Shown: positions 10,841-19,700 of the stretch, one piece after another | Layout of the letters: each line of letters starts with the position of its first letter | Position numbering within the stretch: the first letter of the stretch is position 1 | DNA from: Podospora bellae-mahoneyi | Lineage: Eukaryota > Ascomycota > Sordariomycetes > Sordariales > Podosporaceae | Assembly (NCBI RefSeq): GCF_035222275.1 | Contig: NC_085882.1 | Coordinates: 2,797,501-2,861,500, forward strand | DNA: 64,000 bases | Direction: 5' to 3' | Position numbers and translations under genes: made by a program | The notes under the pieces: generated by a model | Seen by the model: the letters and a program-made list of their open reading frames with translations, nothing else | What the model was told of the DNA's origin: nothing | Database searches by the model: none

Positions 10841-11074
10841 ATGGTGCTTATACCCGAGGTCTCCAAACTGTCGCGCTCGGCGTTCAGACGGTTAGGAATG
10901 ACCCCGCCAAAAACACCGGACGCTCCCCCCGCCCGTTTATCGTTGATCTCACGACATCTTGCCCCCGTATATCCGATCAACACCCCCTACGCTGTCGAAC
11001 GTCTTCCCAGCACCGTCGACACCTCACTTCTGCCCAGGATTCAAGTGCGCGAGATCACGACAACCACCCCCAAG

Positions 11075-12440
11075 ATGTCTCAACCCGCCCACCCAACGCT
11101 CCTGATTCCAGGACCCATTGAGTTCGACGATGCTGTCCTCCAGTCCATGAGTCACTTCAGGTAGGTAGGGGTGCTTATGAAGTGTCTTGCCGTTCTGTTT
11201 AGGCTTTGAAGGATCCAGAAGCTGACACCCACATCTTCCCACTCCACAGCGAAAGCCATGTGAGCGCCGGTTTTGTTGCTACCTTCGGCGAGACCCTGTC
11301 TATGTTGCGCAAGCTGTTCCAGACCACCGACCCTGCGTCTCAACCATTCGTTCTCTCTGGATCCGGTACTCTCGGCTGGGATTTGGTTGCTGCCAACTTG
11401 ATTGAGGCTGGCGAGGACGTGTTGGTGCTTGGAACCGGCTATTTTAGTGATGGCTTCGCCGACTGCCTCAGAGTGTATGGTGCCAATGTCACCGAGCTCA
11501 AGGCCCCCGTTGGCACCAAGCCCACCCTTCCCGAGATTGAGAAGGCTCTGTCGGAGAAGAAGTACAAGGCGATCACCGTCACCCACGTTGACACATCGAC
11601 TGGTGTCTTGAGCGAACTCAAGAATCTCTCTGCTCTTGTCCACAAGGTCTCGCCAGATACCCTCATTATTGTCGACGGTGTCTGCAGTGTTGCGTGTGAG
11701 GAGATTGATTTCGATGCCTGGGGCCTTGATGGTGTTGTCACTGCCAGTCAGAAGGCCATTGGCTGCCCTGCCGGTCTGTCGATTTCCATGTTCAGCGGTC
11801 GTGCCATGAAGGCTTTTGAGAACAGGAAGAGCCCTCCCTCGGCCTACTTCGCTTCTATGAAGAACTGGACCCCTAGTAAGTTTACCTCGCGTTAAAATAT
11901 ACGCATTACAGCCCGACTAACGCGATTAGTCATGCAAAACTACGAGGCCAAGAAGCCCTCTTACTTTGCTACCCCCTCGCCACAGCTTGTCCACGCTCTT
12001 CACACTGCTCTGAGCCAGATCCTTGCGAAGCCCGTGGCTGAAAGATTTGCCGGCCACAAGGCCGCCTCAGACAAGATCAAGGCTGCCATCGGTGCCCTTG
12101 GTCTTAAGCAGGTTGCGGCCAACCCTGATGAGCAGGCTCACGGCATGACTGCCATCTATCTCCCTGAGGGCGTCAAGGGCGCCGAGCTCCTGCCTATCCT
12201 CGCGAAGAAGGGTGTTGTGTTCGCCGGTGGTATCCACAAGGAAATCGTCACCAAGTATATCCGTTTCGGTCACATGGGTGTCAGTGTGGTGAGTAACCTT
12301 AGTGTATTTGTGTTTGATTATCAAGCAACAATGACGACTAACAAGGCAATCCACAGCTCGACCCCACCAGAGGCGATATTGAGCGTGCTGTCAAGGCTTT
12401 GGAGGAGGGTCTTGCTGAGCTTGGATATACCAAGTCTTGA
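11075..12440 (+). CDS. agx1: Alanine-glyoxylate aminotransferase (AGXT/Agx1 type)
   Basis: Four exons, 11075..11160, 11250..11875, 11930..12288 and 12357..12440, give 384 aa from the ATG of MSQPAHPTLLIPGP. The introns are 89, 54 and 68 bp; the last two carry perfect GACTAAC branch sites. Family landmarks are LIPGPIEF, HFSESHVSAGFVATFGE, SGSGTLGWD, VTHVDTSTGV, VDGVCSVACEEIDFD and the PLP lysine in TASQKAIGCPAG (Lys197). This fold-type I enzyme converts glyoxylate and alanine to glycine and pyruvate. The C terminus (YTKS) is not a clear PTS1 signal. The same frame is open upstream to an ATG at 10841, which would add 78 residues poor in acid and rich in Arg, Ser and Pro, a possible mitochondrial presequence. 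The downstream ATG (CAAGATG) has good context, so both starts remain possible. Confidence 0.93.
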
Positions 12441-13252
12441 GCGTGGAATGATATAGGGAGTGAGGTGAAGTTGGATCTAAAAGCAATGGCATTATGGCCA
12501 TAGAGGGGTGCATAAAAGAAGCCATCTTGAAATAGACAATCTGTGTTTGAATGCCCAACACCATCTCAAACCATTTTAAACGAAGCAGATGCCTCATTGG
12601 GGCTCTTGTTCCAAAGCAGTGATAGATATGCCCATAAAGGTAAGAAACAGGTTTGCAATTCAGGTACTGGAAGTAGGTTCATTGGCTGCAGTTGACGTGC
12701 AGGCTGTTGCAGAGCTGGTGGGTGTTCCCGAGCCACTGGAACCGAAGAGGTGTTTGATGACGGGTTGCTGGCAGAATGATTGGCTGAGGCTCAGTGATTG
12801 ATTTCAAAGCTGCCGGATAATTTAATGACCAGCTCCGGCTTCAGCGCTTCTGGGCAACTCTGGAAGAGCCGACTCTCCACCGCCAGCGAAGCAGGCTGCT
12901 GCACGCAAGGCGGGGTTGCTCGCCTAGCAACAATCGAGAGGCTGGTGGGGTTCGGCCTTCTGAGCTTTCGACCCGACGTTCAATTCTCTTATCCATACTT
13001 CCGTCATCCCACTCAACCCAGCACTTGCAACGCTCTTGCTTTACCAAAATCCTGACCGCCCTCTCCCCCCGCCTTCCACTCAAGACCTTTCCCCAGAACC
13101 TTACCATCGACAAAGTGGACCGCGACCGTTGTGCCTGAGACCTCGTCCTCTCTCCTCGCAATACTTCCTCTGCGCACCCTCTCGGCCTCGGTTCCCCATA
13201 CATACCTCAATCACAACCACAATCACACAGCGATAGGTGTGCGACTACGACC
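12441..13252. promoter_or_regulatory. Intergenic: aminotransferase 3' end and crm1 5' region
   Basis: About 810 bp. The last 250 bp are rich in C and CT runs, typical of a fungal leader before the crm1 ATG. No other gene seen. Confidence 0.5.
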
Positions 13253-16200
13253 ATGCCGGTCTCTATCGAAGAGTTGGACGCCACTGTCCGTGCCTTCTAT
13301 GAGGGCCGCGGCGAACAGGTATGTTTTGATTCTACGCTTCTGTCGTCCAGGCAGTATTCTCACACCGTCAATGGTGATGCTAACCGCCTGTTCTGTCTAC
13401 AGCAAAAAGCTGCCCAAGCCGCTCTTAACCAGGCAAGTCTGCCACTCGCGTCATTCCCCACGATACCGATCCAGCAACACTCATAGCTCCCTCCAAGCCG
13501 TTATCGACTAACTCTGCGATTGTAGTTCAAGGAAGACCCTGATGCCTGGTTGATGGTCGACGATATACTCTCGAAGGCGAGCTACGAACAGACGAAATGT
13601 TGGTTTCCGATTCTTATCCGGGCGCAGAGGGACTGGGTCTGAGGTGATACTAACTGCGACATCTAGTCTTGGGTCTCCAAGTTCTCGATCATGTCATCAT
13701 GACGAGGTGGAAGGTTCTGCCACGAGAGCAGTGCCAAGGTAGGTTACAGTGGTGTGTCGTTGGCCATGCTCGGGAGCTGTGGACTGACAAACTGTCTAGG
13801 CATCCGTAACTTCGTCGTTCTAACCATCATGCAATGCTCTGGCTCTGAGGAGTCGCTCAAGGCGAACAAGACACTACTCAACAAGCTGAACCTTGTTCTC
13901 GTGTCTGTCTTGAAGCAGGAGTGGCCTCACAACTGGCCTACATTTATCAACGAGATCATCTCCGCCTGCCACTCGAGTCTGTCAGTCTGCGAGAACAACA
14001 TGACGATTCTGAGACTCCTCTCCGAAGAGGTGTTCGACTACTCAGCCGAGCAAATGACTTCCACCAAAACCCGCAACCTCAAGACAACGATGTGCAACGA
14101 GTTTTCCCAGATCTTTACGCTGTGCCAGGAAATCCTCAACAGCGCGACCCAACCAAGCCTCATCAAGGCCACCCTCCAGACACTGTTGCGCTTCTGCAAT
14201 TGGATTCCTTTGGGGTACATTTTCGAGACGCCACTCATCGACACCCTCAGGACCAGATTCCTCGAGGTGCCCGAATTCCGGAATCTCACTCTCCAATGTT
14301 TGACGGAAATTGGTGGTTTGCAGACGGGAGGTCCTGGCCAGGTCAACTCTTATGACGAACAGCTCGTTAAAATGTTCACCGAAACGTTGACGCAAATTTC
14401 CAACATTATTCCTCTGGAGATGGATCTCAAGACAACGTATCCTCAAAGCAACTCTCGTGACCAGGAGACTATCCAGAACCTGGCGCTTTTCCTGTGCAAC
14501 TTCTACTCCGCGCATCTACCCTTGATCGAGAACCTTCCCAACCGCGATTTCCTCACCCACGGTCATTTCTACCTCATCCGCATTTCACAGATCGACGACC
14601 GCGAGATGTTCAAGATTTGCCTCGACTACTGGCTTAAACTGGTGCAGGAGCTCTACGAGGAGATGCAGTCGCTACCTTTATCCGACATGACGGCTATGAG
14701 CGCCTTGGGTGGTGGCGGCGGCGCCCCCAATCCAGCACTGCTCAACAACTACCCGCTCCGCAAGCACAAGTACAACGAAGTGCTGTCGAACCTGAGAGTG
14801 GTCATGATTGAGAAGATGGTCAGGCCTGAGGAAGTCTTGATTGTGGAGAACGATGAGGGAGAAATCGTTCGTGAATTTGTCAAGGAAACCGACACTGTTC
14901 AGCTCTACAAGACGATTCGCGAGTGTCTCGTTTACCTCACCCATCTCGATGTCGTCGACACCGAGAACATCATGACTGAGAAGCTGTCGCGACAGGTCGA
15001 CAGATCCGAGTGGTCGTGGCACAACTGCAACGTCCTCTGCTGGGCCATTGGTTCCATCTCTTTGGCCATGAACGAAGAGACGGAGAAGCGTTTCTTAGTG
15101 ACCGTGATCAAGGAGCTCCTCGGTCTCACCGAGATCCAACGTGGCAAAGACAACAAGGCCGTTGTCGCCAGTAATATCATGTATATTGTTGGACAGTACC
15201 CCCGCTTCTTGAAGGCTCACTGGAAGTTCCTCAAGACGGTCGTCAATAAGCTGTTCGAGTTCATGCACGAGTCTCACGAAGGTATGCCACCCTATTCAAG
15301 CTAAAATCTTTTGTTGCATTTCGCTAACTCTCAGACAGGTGTTCAGGACATGGCTTGCGACACTTTTATTAAGATTGCGAAGCAGTGCAGACGTCACTTC
15401 GTCGCTCTCCAGCCAAGCGAGAATGAACCCTTTATTGAAGAAATCATTCGAAATCTTGGGAGGATCACTTCCGACTTGACTCCTCAGCAGGTGCACACCT
15501 TCTACGAGGCCTGCGGTTACATGGTGGCTGCCCAGGGCAACAGGAATGTTCAGGAGCGCCTATTGACTGAGCTCATGAGCATCCCAAACACCGCCTGGGA
15601 CCAGATCATTCAGGCGGCTACCCAGGACTCCACCATCCTCCAGAATGCCGATACCATCAAGATCATTGGCAACATCATGAAGACCAACGTCTCGGCCTGC
15701 TCCTCCATCGGCACATATTTCTTCCCTCAGATCGGTCGCCTCTACAACAACATGTTGGAGATGTACGCTACCACCAGTCAGCTGATTTCGCAGGCTGTCG
15801 CCCGCGAGGGTGAAGTCGCGACCAAGATGCCCATCGTTCGTGGCCTGCGGACCATCAAGAAGGAAATTCTCAAGCTTGTGGAGACCTTCATTGACAAGGC
15901 TGAGGATCTCCAGACAGTGCGGGCCCAGATGGTTCCCCAACTTTTGGACTCTGTCCTCGTTGACTACAACCGCAATGTTCCTGGCGCCCGTGATGCTGAG
16001 GTCCTCAGGTGCATGACCGCTATGATCACAAAGCTCTCTGGGTTGATGGAGGATCAGGTTCCAGTCATCATGGAGAATGTGTTTGAGTGCACTTTAGAGA
16101 TGATCAACAAGGACTTCTCCGAGTTCCCGGAGCACCGTGTCGAGTTCTTTAACCTGCTCCGCGCCATCAACCTCCACTGCTTCCCCGCCCTCTTGAAGCT

Positions 16201-16907
16201 CGACAACCGTCAGTTCAAGTTTGTCATCGACTCGTGCCTGTGGGCCAGCAAGCACGATAACCGCGATGTGGAAACTGCTGGTCTTAACATGTGCCTGGAG
16301 TTGATCAACAACATTGCGGAGAAGACAGATGTTGCCACATCGAATGCGTTCTTCCAGCAGTTCTTCATCCCCATTCTTCAGGATGTCTTCTTCGTTCTGA
16401 CGGACCAGGACCACAAGGCCGGCTTCAAGACTCAATCCATGCTCTTGATGCGCATGTTCTACTTTATCAGCCCTGCCGACGGCACCCAGCCCAAGATCCA
16501 GGGTCCTATTTATACCCCAGATCAGGCCCAGGGTTCCCCCAGCAACAAGGAGTTCCTCGGCTTGTTTGTGAGCAACCTCCTTCAGAACGCTTTCTCCAAC
16601 CTGACTGCGTAAGTAACCTTAGTGGATTCTCATTGTCTTACGTGTATATGTACTAACAAGTTACAATAGCCCTCAAATCACCGCGTTTGTGGAAGGTCTC
16701 TTCACGCTGAACACGCAATACGACAAGTTCAGACTTGCGCTGCGTGATTTCTTGATCTCGCTGCGTGAGTTCGCCGGCGACAATGCTGAGCTTTACTTGG
16801 TGGAGAAGGAGCAGATGGAGCGTGACGCCCGGCAAGCTGACCTGGAGCGTCGTTCCAAGGTTGGCGGTCTGCTCAAGCCGTCTGAGCTTGAAGATGAGGA
16901 CCTCTGA
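13253..16907 (+). CDS. crm1: Exportin-1 (Crm1), nuclear export receptor
   Basis: Seven exons, 13253..13318, 13403..13432, 13526..13598, 13667..13738, 13800..15281, 15339..16608 and 16670..16907, encode 1076 aa, the normal length. The N terminus MPVSIEELDATVRAFYEGRG, then LGLQVLDHVIMTRWKVLP and KQEWPHNWPTFINEI, are hallmark Crm1 sequences (importin-beta N domain, then HEAT repeats). The NES-groove region reads VLCWAIGSIS...LLGLTEIQRGKDNKA, and the CRM1_C domain fills the last third up to LEDEDL. The protein binds leucine-rich export signals with RanGTP and carries cargo out of the nucleus. The second intron (13433-13525) starts with GC in the context CAG|GCAAGT and ends TTGTAG, a GC-AG intron. 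Exon 2 is only 30 nt. The residue matching the leptomycin-reactive Cys of human and fission-yeast Crm1 is Thr524. Confidence 0.97.
13433..13525 (+). other. GC-AG intron in crm1
   Basis: The intron begins GCAAGT after CAG and ends GATTGTAG, with CGACTAAC as branch site at about 13505-13512. No GT donor nearby restores the strongly conserved junction ALNQ/FKEDPDAW. Confidence 0.85.
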
Positions 16908-17790
16908 CTGGACCAAGAATTCCGTACCGAGTTTGCGCCCTCACACGAAACCAATACCGCAAGAGCAGAGCCGCGGTCGGGCGGGGAATATGACGGCTGG
17001 GTTGTCTACGGGGTTTAGCAGGATATGCAGATGGTAAGCTGAATAGCATGTCATCCCAGGTTCTTGTTTCTTGGGATTACGATCTCAAGATTTTATTTTA
17101 TTTTCTTGCGCCAGCTATGTGACGCACTTGTAATGATACCATTAGAGAAGGGAACAAAGTTTGTTGGCTTTTTCTGTCAAAGGGACTTGTGTCTCCTCAT
17201 TTCAAAGATTGGGCTGACGAATCTGCCTATTGTTGGGTGGACTTTTTGCTTTTTGTGTTTTCTCATTGTGCGATCGTTCTCTCTTAGCGATGGGTTTGTG
17301 GAGGGGAAAGGAAAACATGAATGACATTGCTAGTGTTGTCAGTCAAATGTGATGATGACTGGCTGGCTCTTTGATGAGAGGGGAGAGAAATGGATATCGA
17401 GATGCTAGCTAAATATCAATAGGTACATTAGCAACACGGTTCTCGGCTGGGTAATAGCTTTTCTGAGACAGAAATGAGAAATGTTTTAAAGTGAGGAGAT
17501 GGTGATGAGATGACGAGCGAAAGAAGTGATTGTGTTTCGTGACGAAGGACTCCCGAGAGCCTTGGCTGCTGATACCTTCCACATGCCAGGGCGCCCCCTA
17601 TTTTGAGACCAACGAAATCATACTTCTAATAGACCTCACACCAAAGGGCTGGCGCTCGGTAGGTCGTTCCTGCCTCTCTGGATATAGGATAGGTACTTAC
17701 CCAAAGAAGCTCACATTCTCTCCTTGGCCCATTGTAACTTCCTCCTGTTCCTAATCTCGATTTTGGGCAGTTACGCCCCCTGACGCCAGT
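16908..17790. other. crm1 downstream region
   Basis: About 880 bp. The first part is presumably crm1 3' UTR, and the rest is T-rich and mixed spacer. No gene or RNA recognised. Homology to the second HNH-like locus begins at about 17795. Confidence 0.5.
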
Positions 17791-17971
17791 TTCATTATCT
17801 AGCTCAAGCCCTCAAGCTCTCTCAGGTTTGAGGGTCTTCTGCACCCCCATCTGCTGAGAAGCTTTTCTTTCCCCGGGCACTTTTTTTACAGGTCATCCGC
17901 GTACCTAGGTGTTCACTTTTCAGTATTTTGAGCATCTCTTACCAGTTTCTCCAACAAGATGGAGCGCGCCA

Positions 17972-18168
17972 TCCCCCAGCACCCGAACGTCGACGAAGGA
18001 ACAATTGACTCAACAGCATTCAATACCTATTCGTCAGCGGCGTTAGCTCTGTATTATAGAGACGCTGCGGCGCTTGCTCGCTGTACCGGGTCCTCAAACG
18101 CCGCTGACGAATAGGTACTGAATGCTGTTGAGACAATTGTCTCTTCGTCGACGTTTGGGTGCTGGGGA
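17972..18168. repeat. Inverted repeat, about 70-bp arms, about 93% identical
   Basis: The left arm 17974-18043 and right arm 18098-18168 are reverse complements with about five mismatches and a loop of about 54 bp. Both arms are the codons for QHPNVDE...TYSSAA of the HNH-like gene. The right arm is the better-preserved version. A transcript across it would fold into a long hairpin. Confidence 0.85.
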
Positions 18169-18176
18169 GCGCTTGC

Positions 18177-18250
18177 TCGTTCATGGAGGCGCTCCCTCAC
18201 CAGATTGGGGCACTCGCTCACCAGATTGGGGCACTCGCTCACCAAATCTC
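18177..18250 (+). repeat. 21-bp minisatellite, array 1
   Basis: Three consecutive units of the form GGGGCACTCGCTCACCAGATT, the last two nearly identical. The 21-bp period equals seven codons, and one frame reads GTRSPDW repeatedly. Confidence 0.8.
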
Positions 18251-18527
18251 TACAGAATCCACCTCATGATGAACGGCTGGGATCATCTCCTCGAAAACCC
18301 TGGGAGGAGACAGGGTAGGGAGCAGGGAGCGGACCGGAGGAGCTGGAGAAGGAGCTGTAATAAGTGTGTCGACCTGTATTTTCCCCTAGTAGAACTCTCG
18401 TTTCTTCCAAAGAGCAACTTGTGTCAGTCTTATGCTCAAGGTATCCGAAGTGGGTAGACATATCTCACCTTCTGCTTATTCTTCCGCCTTCCAACCTTTC
18501 GAGCCGGACCAGCTCGTGAAATGCATT

Positions 18528-18700
18528 GGCGCTTGCTCACCAAATAGGGGCGCTCGCTTACCAAATGGGAATGCCTGCTCACCAGATGCATTGACGCTTG
18601 CTTACCAGATGGGGGCCCCTGCTTACCAGATGCATTGACACTTGCTCACCAGATAGAGTCGCTTCCTCACCCAACACAAGGCGCTCGCTTTCTAGACATC
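18528..18700 (+). repeat. 21-22-bp minisatellite, array 2
   Basis: About seven imperfect units related to array 1, with core GCTTGCTCACCAGATG. A higher-order pair, CCAGATGCATTGACGCTTGC and its variant with ACACTTGC, occurs twice. One frame gives a heptapeptide of the form GALA(H/Y)Q(I/M). Confidence 0.8.
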
Positions 18701-19099
18701 CGAATAAGTGATACTGTACCAAGCGCCTGCTTCAAGCATTTATCACAAACGTACTGGTCTGGTCGACAAATTGGGGTTCAAAGCCCAACTATCTCTCCGG
18801 GGCTAGCAGACGAATTTGAAGACGATATCGATACTACAATGGCAAACATCGACCCGTCATCTTGAAACCAACAATCAACCATCAGAGAGCAGTGCTTGAT
18901 TCGGGATGGATGTCACCGAATTCAAGTCACCGGCACATTTATTTCATTCTCGCCGAGTTATTCAACGTAGGAGATGTCTTCAGGCTCCTAGCTGGTTGAA
19001 CTGGAACCTCATAATCGAGGAAGCTGTACGATGTGGCTTCATACTATGCATCTGGACAATGCGCCCCTCGATCCAGCAACCTCCATAGAGCTACTCGAT

Positions 19100-19540
19100 A
19101 GCCGGACTACCGTAGTATAACGTGGCCAACATTAAAGGCCTAGTCAAAATGGGACCCTGATAATGCCGAGACTAAGTGGTCTCAGCAAAACATTCTCCGC
19201 CGAACCCTTATCCCCTACGACTTTATACCTCCTCCCATCAGACAGTACCATACCCCTAGCGGCGAACCCAACTCGATTATACGGTGTTACCCTCTGAAGG
19301 ATGGAAAGGATATTTAATCTTGAGCGGACATTATCTTTCCTCAAGCCCCACGTCAAAGAGAGGATGTGGGTTGGAGCTGGCACGATATCGGGTGTAGTAT
19401 GATCTAATGGTTTTACTTAGGGGTGGGTGACGTTGGATGGAGACTTGATTTCGTAGTTGTATATTGCGGAAAGGCATATTTTGGATAAAGAGAGAGACAC
19501 TGTGACGAAAGTTGATAGCTGGAAGAATAGTTAACATACC
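19100..19540. other. Possible decayed coding relic of unknown family
   Basis: On the plus strand one frame reads DSTIPLAANPTRLYGVTL, stop, RMERIFNLERTLSFLKPHVK, and later YIAERHILDKERDTVTKVDS, with stops between. This looks protein-like but broken. A minus-strand ORF at 19144-19383 covers part of the same DNA. I recognise no family. Confidence 0.3.
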
Positions 19541-19700
19541 TTTTGACTATCTTTTAAGGTATATAGACTATCTTTTGAGATCTGTAGACTATATTTTGAT
19601 GCCGATAGACTATTTTTTAAGGCCTATATACTATGTTAAACGGGTTTTGATTACCTCCCAACGCCTCTTCACTATCTTTTAAGATCTACCGACTACCTAT
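19541..19700 (+). repeat. AT-rich 21-bp minisatellite, array 3
   Basis: At least four adjacent 21-bp units of the type GACTATCTTTTAAGGTATATA, then looser copies (CACTATCTTTTAAGATCTACC, GACTACCTATTAAGGCC). The same unit recurs beside the second HNH-like locus at 46535-46640. Confidence 0.85.

Larger units (their letters stand above)
17795..19100 (+). pseudogene. Decayed HNH-nuclease-like gene, copy A, broken by inverted duplication and minisatellites
   Basis: Two separated parts match the copy at 46768-47397. The promoter and N terminus (17795-18043) give MERAIPQHPNVDEGTIDSTA from an ATG at 17959. The second part (about 18700-18960) reads VGVQSPTISPGLADEFEDDI, stop, then IREQCLIRDGCHR, matching VGLQSLTISPGLAEEFEDDI and LREKCMIRDGC of copy B. 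About 85 bp of upstream sequence also match, including TCACTTTTCAGTATTTTGAGC-like blocks. Between the halves lie an inverted duplicate of the N terminus (18081-18168) and 21-bp repeats. A TGA stands where copy B has CGA (in DPSSR). The family resembles fungal multicopy proteins with an HNH endonuclease domain (RDG...ECAHILP); that link is from memory of the family. Nothing functional can be encoded here. Confidence 0.65.
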
